Source: CAZGGW01 sp964525365
GTDB lineage: Bacteria; Bacillota_I; Bacilli_A; RF39; UBA660
Length of the DNA: 51,649 bases
NCBI GenBank assembly: GCA_964525365.1
Contig: CAZGGW010000003.1
Coordinates: forward strand, 1 to 51,649
Direction: 5' to 3'
In this document: in pieces, positions 34,063 through 41,286 of the stretch
Layout: every line of letters starts with the position of its first letter
Numbering within the stretch: the stretch's first letter is position 1
Translations under genes and position numbers: made by a program
Notes under the pieces: model-generated
What the model saw: only the letters and a program-made list of their open reading frames with translations
Databases searched by the model: none
What the model was told of the DNA's origin: nothing

Positions 34063-34236
34063 TTATTTGCTTAGTAAGAAAAGTCCCAATAGCATAAAAA
34101 GAGTTCCACCTAAATCTATTAGTAAATGAAGCCATACTGGCTTACCAGATTTTGATTTACCCCATGAATGTGGTTTTCCATTTATAGTCATTATTATTAA
34201 ACCACCTATAATTGCTATATATCCTAAAAACTTCAT
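34063..34236 (-). CDS. Small membrane protein (57 residues)
   Basis: MKFLGYIAIIGGLIIMTING starts a 57-residue protein with two hydrophobic helices (residues ~3-18 and ~36-55) joined by a basic loop GKPHSWGKSKSGKP. A strong AGGAGG site lies 6 nt before the ATG, 9 nt after the stop of the upstream gene, so the two are an operon. Too short for most ORF callers. Unrecognised; it may be an accessory subunit of, or regulator for, its neighbour. Confidence 0.7.
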   Translation of the reverse strand: MKFLGYIAIIGGLIIMTINGKPHSWGKSKSGKPVWLHLLIDLGGTLFMLLGLFLLSK

Positions 34237-34245
34237 TTTTGCCTC

Positions 34246-35016
34246 CTATTCATGAATATGACCTGTTCCACCACAAACAGGACATTTTACCCATTTATAT
34301 TGAGTATTATAAACTACTTGACCATTAACATAAGTTTTAGCATTATATAGTTCATTATATCCGCCTGAGCCATGACATTTTGAACATATATGGTATCCAT
34401 TTGTAGTTCCTCCAGAATTTTCTGTTAAGGATACACTTGAAATACCAGATGTAGAACTGTCTACTACCAAATCAGTGGTTAAAGTTGCTGATGTATTATC
34501 AGAACTAAAATCTACTATAGTATTGTTTGTAAATTTCATAAAGAAAAAACTCGGAACATATAAAACACCATCAACTATTATTGTTTTAATACTTCTATCA
34601 GCTGCTTGAAGCGTTGATTTACCATAGACCATTTTTCCTTGATCTGCATTTACTCTTATAATATTATCATTTAGTTTTGTTGCTAATATTGTTTTATCAT
34701 CACTTTCAAGAACATCAATGCCTAAAGAATTAAGTATATCCTTAATAGGAAAATAAGCACCTTTTTCTTCTTCAGTTAGTTTAAACGGTAAATTTTCTGT
34801 TTCTAATTCTTTGCCATTAATGACCATTTTATATCTTATTCTACCCTCATCATCATTATATGGATAAGATATTTCTTTTAATGGTTCATTATCACTACCT
34901 ATGCCTGAATTATCCAATTTCTTATTATCTTTTATTATAAAAAAATAAATACATACTCCAATAATAATTAATAGTAATATCAATAATATCATTATTAAAC
35001 TTTTATTATTTTTCAT
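34246..35016 (-). CDS. Membrane-anchored protein with copper-amine-oxidase-N-like domain and a CxxCxGxG zinc-finger-like tail
   Basis: 256 residues from MKNNKSLIMILLILLLIIIG (GGAGG site 5 nt upstream; the ATG 12 nt earlier overlaps that site and is rejected). Residues 7-31 form a transmembrane anchor. Residues ~70-185 resemble the copper amine oxidase N-terminal-like domain common in Gram-positive surface proteins (FKLTEEEKGAYFPIKDILNS, GVLYVPSFFFMKFTNN). The C-terminus has two DnaJ-type knuckles, CSKCHGSGG and CPVCGGTGH, that could bind zinc. That knuckle pair is unusual outside the cell. Operon with the 57-residue protein. Confidence 0.75.
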   Translation of the reverse strand: MKNNKSLIMILLILLLIIIGVCIYFFIIKDNKKLDNSGIGSDNEPLKEISYPYNDDEGRIRYKMVINGKELETENLPFKLTEEEKGAYFPIKDILNSLGIDVLESDDKTILATKLNDNIIRVNADQGKMVYGKSTLQAADRSIKTIIVDGVLYVPSFFFMKFTNNTIVDFSSDNTSATLTTDLVVDSSTSGISSVSLTENSGGTTNGYHICSKCHGSGGYNELYNAKTYVNGQVVYNTQYKWVKCPVCGGTGHIHE

Positions 35017-35069
35017 AAATACCTCCATTTCATAAACTTACTATTTACCTGTCAACTCAATTATACCAT

Positions 35070-35102
35070 GAAAAATAAAAACTCGCACAATTAAGTACAA
35101 GT
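35070..35102 (-). terminator. Terminator of tRNA-Leu
   Basis: Minus strand ACTTGTAC, loop TTAATT, GTGCGAGT, then TTTTATTTTT. Confidence 0.85.
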
Positions 35103-35112
35103 AATTAACATA

Positions 35113-35199
35113 TGGTGCTCGCAAAGAGAATCGAACTCTTAAGACCTCACGGCCACACGATTTTGAGTCGTGCGCGTCTACCTATTCCGCCATGCGAGC
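35113..35199 (-). tRNA. tRNA-Leu (anticodon CAA)
   Basis: 87 nt including an encoded CCA. Acceptor stem GCTCGCA/TGCGAGC, discriminator A. The anticodon stem CACGA/TCGTG encloses CTCAAAA, giving anticodon CAA for UUG. A long variable arm (GGCCGTGAGGTCTT) confirms a class II tRNA, and the T arm is AGAGTTCGATTCTCT. Its own promoter and terminator make it a single-gene unit. Confidence 0.97.
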
Positions 35200-35219
35200 A
35201 GTAATAAATTTACTTAGTA

Positions 35220-35248
35220 AGTATAGCATATTTATTTTTCTTTTACAA
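35220..35248 (-). promoter_or_regulatory. Promoter of tRNA-Leu
   Basis: TTGTAA (35248-35243), 17-nt spacer, TATACT (35225-35220). Its -35 overlaps the -35 of the divergent promoter. Confidence 0.75.
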
Positions 35249-35270
35249 TTTATAATTTTAAATATATAAT
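35242..35270 (+). promoter_or_regulatory. Promoter of the FAD oxidoreductase gene
   Basis: TTTACA (35242-35247), 17-nt spacer, TATAAT (35265-35270). It faces away from, and overlaps, the tRNA-Leu promoter. Confidence 0.75.
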
Positions 35271-35296
35271 TATATTAGAAAGAGGTATTAGTATTT

Positions 35297-36679
35297 ATGA
35301 GTAAAATATATGATGTTGGAATTGTTGGATGTGGTCCTGCAGGGATATTTGCTGCTTTAGAATTATTAAAAGAAAATGATAAATTAAATATTATTATGTT
35401 TGATAAAGGTTCTTCAATAAAGATAAGAAATTGTCCGAAAAAGAAAACTAACAAATGTGTAAAATGTAATCCATGTAATATTTCATGTGGATTTGGTGGC
35501 GCTGGGGCATTTAGTGACGGAAAACTTTCTTTAGTTAAAGATGTGGGCGGATGGCTTGAAGAATATATTGGCGAAGATAAAATAAATGAATTGATAAAAT
35601 ACGTGGATAATTTATATTTGAGTTATGGTGGGGAAAATAAAATTGAATATAATGAAAAATATGCTGATGAATTTGCCTATGAATGTAGTAAATACGGTCT
35701 TAAATATATAAAATGTCCTATTAGACATCTAGGTACTGAAAATAGTGAAGTAATAATGGATAAGATGTATGATTATATAGTATCTCATCCTAATACAGAA
35801 GTTTTAACTAATACTAATGTTCAAAAAATAAAATATAATAATGATAATAGTTCTATTGTCGTTACGAATAGATCAGAATATATTTGTAAAAATTTAATAT
35901 TATCGGTTGGAAGAAGCGGTGCTGATTGGCTTGTTAATGCATGTGACAATTTAGGAATTGAAACGCATAATAATCAAGTTGATATTGGAGTAAGGGTTGA
36001 ACTTCCGAGATCAATTACTGACTTTATCACAAATGAATTATATGAATTCAAAGTATACAATGTATCAAAAACAACTGAAAATAAAGTTAGAACTTTTTGT
36101 ATGAATCCAGGCGGCTTTGTCTCTCAAGAAAATTATGATGATGATTTAGCTGTGGTAAACGGACATAGTTATAAAAATGTTAAAAGTGATTTAACAAATT
36201 TTGCTCTTCTAGTTAGCGCATCTTTCACCGAACCATTTGATGAGCCAATTAAATATGGTAAATATATTGCTCATTTAGGTAATATGCTTACAGGGGGACC
36301 TATTATGGTTCAAAGACTTGAAGACTTAAAAAAAGGAAAGCGTTCTACATATGATAAAATGAAAAAATTAACTTACACCCCTACTCTTTCAGATGCAGTT
36401 CCAGGTGATTTATCATTTGTATTTCCATCGAGAATATTAACCGCTTTATTAGAAACATTTGATGAATTAGAACATGTTTGTCCTGGAATATCAGGAAAAG
36501 AAACTATACTTTATGGAGTTGAAGTTAAATTTTATTCTGCTAAAGTGGATGTTAATGAATCTTTAGAAACTAAGCTTAAAAACGTTTATGCTATTGGAGA
36601 TGGTGCTGGAATCACAAGAGGACTTATGCAAGCATCTGTTTCTGGTATAGTGGCTGCTAGAAATATATTAAAAAAATAA
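35297..36679 (+). CDS. FAD-dependent oxidoreductase (COG2509-type)
   Basis: 460 residues. The FAD loop VGIVGCGPAGIFAALELL is at the N-terminus, followed by NCPKKKTNKCVKCNPCNIS with two CxxC-like pairs and then CGFGGAGAFSDGKLSL, a block characteristic of the uncharacterised FAD-dependent dehydrogenase group. LILSVGRSGADWL forms the second nucleotide half and YAIGDGAGITRGLMQASVSG closes the FAD site. The Cys cluster may carry a redox centre or metal. Physiological substrate unknown. GAGG ribosome site; single gene with its own promoter. Confidence 0.88.
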   Translation: MSKIYDVGIVGCGPAGIFAALELLKENDKLNIIMFDKGSSIKIRNCPKKKTNKCVKCNPCNISCGFGGAGAFSDGKLSLVKDVGGWLEEYIGEDKINELIKYVDNLYLSYGGENKIEYNEKYADEFAYECSKYGLKYIKCPIRHLGTENSEVIMDKMYDYIVSHPNTEVLTNTNVQKIKYNNDNSSIVVTNRSEYICKNLILSVGRSGADWLVNACDNLGIETHNNQVDIGVRVELPRSITDFITNELYEFKVYNVSKTTENKVRTFCMNPGGFVSQENYDDDLAVVNGHSYKNVKSDLTNFALLVSASFTEPFDEPIKYGKYIAHLGNMLTGGPIMVQRLEDLKKGKRSTYDKMKKLTYTPTLSDAVPGDLSFVFPSRILTALLETFDELEHVCPGISGKETILYGVEVKFYSAKVDVNESLETKLKNVYAIGDGAGITRGLMQASVSGIVAARNILKK

Positions 36680-36700
36680 ACTCAAATCATGAGTTTATCG
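36674..36700. terminator. Terminator between the FAD oxidoreductase gene and scpB
   Basis: ATAAACTC (36676-36683) pairs with GAGTTTAT (36691-36698). On the minus strand it is followed by TTTTTTT, ending the scpA-scpB transcript. Confidence 0.7.
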
Positions 36701-37280
36701 TTTCTTTTTCTCTTAGATCTTTGTACGATGATGTATAAAGATCTTTTTCTTCATCTGTTACTTCTTCAACTTCTTTTAAAGTTGGTAAATCATTTTTAGT
36801 GGCAAGTCCAAAATAATCCAAAAATTCATTTGTAGTTTTATACAAATTTGGCCTTCCAAGTACATTGGCTTTCCCAGCTTCTTTAATGAATCCAATTGCT
36901 ACTAACTTTCTTAATGTTTGTGAACTATTCACTCCACGTACTTCATCTATTTTCATTCTAGTAATAGGTTCATTATAAGCCACTATAGCTAATATTTCTA
37001 AAGCTGCATTAGTTAAATTATATGTTTTACTATCCATTATTAACTTTTCATAATATTCTTTATGAATATCTTTTGTAGTTAATTTAAATGCATTTCCTAA
37101 AAAAGATATTCTAATACCCCTGTCATCATTTTCATAATCTTTTCTGAGTAGAGATAAATTTTCTTTTACTTCTTCTTCAGTACATTCAATAATTTTAACT
37201 AAATTATCAATTGTGATTCCTTCATCTCCTATTACAAAAAGTATTCCTTCTATAATTGCTTTTATATTCATATCATTCAA
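36687..37280 (-). CDS. scpB: Segregation and condensation protein B
   Basis: Dimeric winged-helix subunit of the SMC-ScpAB condensin, which compacts and separates chromosomes. 197 residues with IKAIIEGILFVIGDEGITID at the start, TNAALEILAIVAYNEPITRM / KIDEVRGVNS in the middle, and GFIKEAGKANVLGRPNLY near the end, all ScpB hallmarks. It overlaps scpA by 8 nt. A short acidic tail follows the second winged helix. Confidence 0.96.
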   Translation of the reverse strand: MNDMNIKAIIEGILFVIGDEGITIDNLVKIIECTEEEVKENLSLLRKDYENDDRGIRISFLGNAFKLTTKDIHKEYYEKLIMDSKTYNLTNAALEILAIVAYNEPITRMKIDEVRGVNSSQTLRKLVAIGFIKEAGKANVLGRPNLYKTTNEFLDYFGLATKNDLPTLKEVEEVTDEEKDLYTSSYKDLREKETINS

Positions 37281-37989
37281 CTCTTTCTACTATTATTTCA
37301 TCAAAATTCTTACCTTGTTTTATTACAATTTCTCTATTTTTTGACATTTCCAATATGGATAAAAATGTAACAACAATATAAGGTCTAGTCACTTCTTCAA
37401 ACAAAGATGTAAAGTTTACTTTCTTTTTACTTTTCAAGATATTTCTTATTTCTATAACTTTATCTTTTACAGATAATTCTTTGGAAGTGATTTTGGTAGC
37501 AATCGGTTTATTATATTCTTGTCTTTTTAATATATTATTCAAAGCATCTAATAAATCAAATATTGAAATACTACCATCGTTTTCTATTTTTTTATCGGTT
37601 ATATTGGATAAAGTTTCTGGTATTCTTGTATAATAGTTATTTCTTTTATCCTCAAGCTCTTTAAAAGTATTTAAACTTTCTTTATATTTTTTATATTCAA
37701 GTAGTCTTCTTTTTAATTCTTCTTCTTCATCTCTTGGCTCTGCCACTTCTTCTTCATCTTTTTTATTTATTAAATATTTACTTTTCATTTCGATAAGTTC
37801 AGCAGCCATAACTAAGTATTCGCTGGCAATATCTAAACTCATTTCTTTCATTTGACTAATATAATCAATGTATTGATTAGTAATTTCAACTATTTTAATA
37901 TCGTATATATCCATTTTAGAGGTTTTAAGCAAATGTAAAAGTAAGTCTAAAGGACCTTCAAAATCGTTTATTAAAAACTTCTTTTCCAT
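37273..37989 (-). CDS. scpA: Segregation and condensation protein A (kleisin)
   Basis: Kleisin that bridges the SMC heads. 238 residues: N-terminal KFLINDFEGPLDLLLHLLKT / SKMDIYDIKI, EYLVMAAELIEMKSKYL, an acidic middle linker (EEVAEPRDEEEELKRRLLEY) and a C-terminal winged helix (VTFLSILEMSKNREIVIKQG). Gene order scpA-scpB is the standard one. It starts 2 nt after the stop of the upstream small gene, so a three-gene operon is likely. Confidence 0.96.
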   Translation of the reverse strand: MEKKFLINDFEGPLDLLLHLLKTSKMDIYDIKIVEITNQYIDYISQMKEMSLDIASEYLVMAAELIEMKSKYLINKKDEEEVAEPRDEEEELKRRLLEYKKYKESLNTFKELEDKRNNYYTRIPETLSNITDKKIENDGSISIFDLLDALNNILKRQEYNKPIATKITSKELSVKDKVIEIRNILKSKKKVNFTSLFEEVTRPYIVVTFLSILEMSKNREIVIKQGKNFDEIIVERVE

Positions 37990-37991
37990 AA

Positions 37992-38339
37992 TTACTTTGT
38001 TGTTAAAGCAGAATAAATTATTGGGAGTGCTATTATAAATATAGCAACCAATATTAACAAGAAAACAAGTAGTCTATTACTCTTATCAATTTTTATTTTA
38101 AATTTGCCCTTTTGTTTAGCTTCAGTCACAGGTTGTTCTATTGGTGGAGATACGGTTTTGTTTTCAACACTTTCAAATGATGATGTCGCTGGTATTTCCG
38201 TATTTGTAACTGGAGTATCCACTTTATTCTCAACATTTATGGCTGGATTTGCCGTTTCAACATTAGTGCTTTGAATTGGTGATATTTCCTTATCATCTTT
38301 GTTTTCAATATTAAGAGTTTCTATTTTTTCATCTTTCAT
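37992..38339 (-). CDS. Tail-anchored low-complexity protein
   Basis: Unrecognised 115-residue protein. Residues 1-77 are low-complexity, rich in Glu, Asn, Thr, Pro and Val (NVETANPAINVENKVDTPVT) and probably disordered. A basic patch KGKFKIKIDKSNR precedes one C-terminal transmembrane helix (LLVFLLILVAIFIIALPIIY). Either the disordered part faces the cytoplasm (tail-anchored) or the wall. Located between spoVAE and scpA; start follows an AAAGG site. Confidence 0.6.
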   Translation of the reverse strand: MKDEKIETLNIENKDDKEISPIQSTNVETANPAINVENKVDTPVTNTEIPATSSFESVENKTVSPPIEQPVTEAKQKGKFKIKIDKSNRLLVFLLILVAIFIIALPIIYSALTTK

Positions 38340-38411
38340 ATCTTTATACTTACCTTTCTTTATAAAAGTATATCAAAAAATAAAGAAAAAAGAAAGTTTC
38401 TGAAAACAAAA

Positions 38412-38762
38412 TTAATTTTTTGCTTTGAAAAAGAAAGCAACTAAAAACGAAATAATAATAGTTACACTAAGACCCGCTGACGCCCCAGTAAGGAGATTTT
38501 TAATGAGTCCAGTAAATCCCGTTTCTTTAAATCCTTCAATTGCTGGATTCACAAGCAATGATCCAAAATTAGTTATTGGTACTGTTGCTCCTGCTCCTGC
38601 AAATGCAATGAATTTATCATAAATTCCAAGGCCAGCTAATATACAACCAGATATTACTAAAATTGTATTCAAATGTCCCGGTGTAAGAGAGGTATTATCT
38701 AATATGATTTGTCCTATTAAACAAACTATGCCACAAAATATAAAAGCATTTAAATATATCAT
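38412..38762 (-). CDS. spoVAE: Stage V sporulation protein AE (SpoVAEb-type membrane protein)
   Basis: Part of the SpoVA channel that moves dipicolinic acid into the forespore and out again on germination. 116 residues, four hydrophobic helices, with LTPGHLNTILVISGCILAGL, GAGATVPITNFGSLLV and EGFKETGFTGLIKNLLTGAS, typical of the AEb subunit. It overlaps spoVAD by 4 nt (ATGA). No separate AEa, AF, AA or AB subunits are present next to it. Confidence 0.94.
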   Translation of the reverse strand: MIYLNAFIFCGIVCLIGQIILDNTSLTPGHLNTILVISGCILAGLGIYDKFIAFAGAGATVPITNFGSLLVNPAIEGFKETGFTGLIKNLLTGASAGLSVTIIISFLVAFFFKAKN

Positions 38763-39730
38763 AGTATCCTCACACTGATTGCGTGTCCAATAGATGGCAT
38801 ACTTTTCTTCAAATTAGAACTCACACTACTATGAAGCGAACCTGATCCTACTAAAAGTATATTCTTATATTTGTTTTGTTTTAAATAATCTAAAAATATA
38901 ACCGGCAAACATAATGGGCCACTTCCACCTGCATAATTATCTTTTTCTGTTACTTTAAATAATTCCATACCAGCATCTACTACGTTATCTATGTTCAAAT
39001 TATATTTCTTTTTAATATACTTTTTCATATATTTAAGCCCATATATTCCTAAATCTCCAGTTATTATAAGATCATAATAATCCGGATTCCTATCTGTGCT
39101 TTTTAAATGTTCATATAAGGTTTCTGCAACCGCAGGTGCCATTGAAGCTCCCATATCGTTTGTATCTGTCCACCCAATATCAATAACTTTTCCTATAATG
39201 GCACTTTCAATTTTACAGCCACTTTTTTCTTTAGATATATACACACACGCTGAACCAGTGGATGAAAATGCATTTACTTTCTTTCTTAACGCCCCATATT
39301 CAATTGGAAATCTAAATTGTTTTTCATTTACTAAATTATGTGAACTTACTACTACAATTGCATTGTTAATAAGTTCATTTTCTATAAACCCAGATCCTAT
39401 TATTAATCCTTCTATGAAACTAGCACAAGCACTATAAACGCCTAAAAAAGGAATACTATAATTACTTGCATTAAAATTTGAGGCAAACAATTGATTTTGC
39501 AAATCAGACCCTACCATTAAATCTATATTATTTGGTAATTTTTTTAACTTTTTTAATAGCCCATTTATTACAACGCCTTGATATGAAACTTCTGCTTCTT
39601 CAACACTTCTTTTACCCATATAATAATCATCTCTTTTTACATCGGTTTTTACTATCGGATTTTTATCCACACTACCAATCATTGTAAAACTATCGCCTAA
39701 GTATACGTTATCAAAAAACATTGTTCTCAT
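38759..39730 (-). CDS. spoVAD: Stage V sporulation protein AD (DPA-binding subunit)
   Basis: Thiolase-fold protein on the outer face of the spore inner membrane that binds dipicolinic acid. 323 residues with YLGDSFTMIG, GSDLQNQLFASNFNA, PFLGVYSACASFIEGLIIGS (the Cys-containing elbow), DTNDMGASMAPAVAETLYEH and the C-terminal VGSGSLHSS. Length is near the usual 338. It lies between spoVAC and spoVAE with 4-nt overlaps on both sides, so the three subunits are translationally coupled. Confidence 0.96.
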   Translation of the reverse strand: MRTMFFDNVYLGDSFTMIGSVDKNPIVKTDVKRDDYYMGKRSVEEAEVSYQGVVINGLLKKLKKLPNNIDLMVGSDLQNQLFASNFNASNYSIPFLGVYSACASFIEGLIIGSGFIENELINNAIVVVSSHNLVNEKQFRFPIEYGALRKKVNAFSSTGSACVYISKEKSGCKIESAIIGKVIDIGWTDTNDMGASMAPAVAETLYEHLKSTDRNPDYYDLIITGDLGIYGLKYMKKYIKKKYNLNIDNVVDAGMELFKVTEKDNYAGGSGPLCLPVIFLDYLKQNKYKNILLVGSGSLHSSVSSNLKKSMPSIGHAISVRIL

Positions 39731-40161
39731 GAAAATACTCCTATTAAAAATGAAACAATAAAAGCAAATACTATTCCATATAATATAATACTTCCCGTTA
39801 ATTTAAATATACTACCACCGATTCCTTTTACAAAGCCTTCTTTTCTAACATCCATCGCGGCACTTGTCATCGCATGAGCAAATCCCGTAGATGGGACAAT
39901 TAATCCGCATTTACAAGTTGATACTACTTTGTCAAAAAATCCTAATCCTGTTAAAACAGAAGCTGAAACTACTAATATAATAAAAGTATACATATATGCA
40001 TCATCTATAAAAAATCCTAATTTTTTATTAAAAACATATGTTATAAATTGACCAATAATTCCCATAAAACCACCAACTAAAAATGAAACCAACATATTTT
40101 TTAATTTGTTTTCTTTTCCGCCATTACTTTTAACTATCTTTTTATATTCTTCTATATTCAT
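39727..40161 (-). CDS. spoVAC: Stage V sporulation protein AC (SpoVA channel subunit)
   Basis: Membrane subunit of the SpoVA complex, reported in Bacillus to behave as a mechanosensitive channel. 144 residues, four helices: FLVGGFMGIIGQFITYVF, LVVSASVLTGLGFFDKV, CKCGLIVPSTGFAHAMTSAA and a final helix. No Shine-Dalgarno sequence precedes the ATG; a sigma-G-like -10 (CATAATA, 40173-40167) lies so close that the message could be leaderless. A strong terminator separates it from sigF, so it probably has its own forespore promoter. Confidence 0.94.
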   Translation of the reverse strand: MNIEEYKKIVKSNGGKENKLKNMLVSFLVGGFMGIIGQFITYVFNKKLGFFIDDAYMYTFIILVVSASVLTGLGFFDKVVSTCKCGLIVPSTGFAHAMTSAAMDVRKEGFVKGIGGSIFKLTGSIILYGIVFAFIVSFLIGVFS

Positions 40162-40174
40162 GTTATTATTATGA

Positions 40175-40220
40175 ATTAAAAAAAATAAAAAATACGTTCA
40201 AGCGCATATTTTTGAACGCA
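40175..40220 (-). terminator. Terminator overlapping the 3' end of sigF
   Basis: Minus strand TGCGTTCA, 12-nt loop, TGAACGTA, then TTTTTATTTTTTTT. It separates the spoIIAA-sigF message from the spoVA genes. Confidence 0.75.
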
Positions 40221-40854
40221 TTTTATTTAATATTTGTTTTTCATTTCTCGAAACTTGTACTTGTGTAAGTCCCAATGCTTTAGCCGTTTCACTTTGAGTG
40301 TAATCCTTATAGTATCTATAATCTATTATACTACTTTCTAAATCATTTAGTTTTTCCATTGCATTTCTTAAATCAATCATATTTTCTATATCAATTCTGT
40401 TATCTTCATATACCACATCACTTAATTTTAAATCTTCAGCGATTTCATTATCTAAACTCAAAGTGAATTCACAACTTAGTATTGTATCCTCTAAAAGATT
40501 AGTATCCATCTCCATGAATTCACTTACTTCTTGAATGCTGGGTATTCTACTTAGTTTTTGTGTTAAATATTCTTTACTTTTTTCAAACAATTTATATAGT
40601 TTTAACGAATCCGAAGATATTTTAATAGTTCTATCACTTTTTATTAGATTAATAATTTCTCCAAATATATAAGGGTATGCATAAGTCGAAAATTTTGTGT
40701 TAGCGTCTTTCTTATAATTCTTATAAGCATTAATAAGACCCAAAACACCAGATTGAAACATATCTTCAACATTATAATAACGTTTGTACTTATATGCAAT
40801 CTTATAAATCATATTTTTGTTTTCTTCTATTAACTTATATATTTGTTCTTTCAT
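40198..40854 (-). CDS. sigF: Forespore RNA polymerase sigma factor (SigF; SigF/SigG family)
   Basis: 218 residues. Region 2 shows NVEDMFQSGVLGLINAYKNY and TKFSTYAYPYIFGEII; region 3 EYLTQKLSRIPSIQEVSEFM; region 4 YYKDYTQSETAKALGLTQVQ followed by VSRNEKQIL, the sequence most typical of SigF and SigG. The neighbours spoIIAA upstream and spoVA downstream favour SigF, as in B. subtilis. It overlaps spoIIAA by 4 nt. The anti-sigma gene spoIIAB, which normally lies between the two, is missing here. The N-terminal ~30 residues are shorter than in B. subtilis SigF (255 residues). Confidence 0.93.
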   Translation of the reverse strand: MKEQIYKLIEENKNMIYKIAYKYKRYYNVEDMFQSGVLGLINAYKNYKKDANTKFSTYAYPYIFGEIINLIKSDRTIKISSDSLKLYKLFEKSKEYLTQKLSRIPSIQEVSEFMEMDTNLLEDTILSCEFTLSLDNEIAEDLKLSDVVYEDNRIDIENMIDLRNAMEKLNDLESSIIDYRYYKDYTQSETAKALGLTQVQVSRNEKQILNKMRSKICA

Positions 40855-41198
40855 ATTTTAAATACCTCTAGTGAAGTAAGTTCATTATCAGTTTTATAAT
40901 ATAAATCATTTATATAACTTGTTTCAATATTGTATTTTACATCATCATTTTTTATATTGCATAAACTTATTCTACCATTGTTTGATTTGGTTATTTTATA
41001 TAATTCATCAAAGAAATTTATTCCATTACTATCTATGTTATTAAGCTCATCTAAATTAAGTACAACATACTTGAATCCGCCTTTTAAGAGAATAGGAAAA
41101 ATTTGCTCCTCTAATTCTTTAGATTCGCTCTTTAACAAACTACCTTTCAATCTTAAAAATAGTATTCCTTTTTTAAACTCTATATTAGTTTTTATCAT
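40851..41198 (-). CDS. spoIIAA: Anti-sigma F factor antagonist (STAS domain)
   Basis: In the known system unphosphorylated SpoIIAA releases SigF from SpoIIAB. The 115-residue STAS protein has LRLKGSLLKSESKELEEQIF and the phospho-site loop NNIDSNGINFF, with Ser57 in the position of B. subtilis Ser58. The ATG follows a AAGGAG site. It overlaps sigF by 4 nt with no room for spoIIAB. Two Spo0A-box-like sites precede it. The conserved Ser suggests that a SpoIIAB-type kinase exists elsewhere in the genome. Confidence 0.9.
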   Translation of the reverse strand: MIKTNIEFKKGILFLRLKGSLLKSESKELEEQIFPILLKGGFKYVVLNLDELNNIDSNGINFFDELYKITKSNNGRISLCNIKNDDVKYNIETSYINDLYYKTDNELTSLEVFKI

Positions 41199-41250
41199 AT
41201 TTCTCCTTGTCTATATAATTGTAGAATGTTTTTTTTCATTTTTAAACATT

Positions 41251-41286
41251 TTCGACAAAACTAGATTATTAATTCGTTCGACAATT
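41251..41286 (-). promoter_or_regulatory. Two Spo0A-box-like sites upstream of spoIIAA
   Basis: Minus strand TTTTGTCGAA (41260-41251) and AATTGTCGAA (41286-41277). Both contain TTGTCGAA, matching the Spo0A box core TGTCGAA. They start 26 bp apart and lie 53-88 bp before the spoIIAA ATG; B. subtilis spoIIA is a known Spo0A~P target. The upstream box overlaps the stop codon of the preceding gene. Confidence 0.75.

Noticed and set aside
40198..41198. A hidden spoIIAB in another frame or strand
   Set aside because: spoIIAA and sigF overlap by 4 nt and no reading in the region shows the GHKL kinase motifs (N, DxGxG); there is no space for it.
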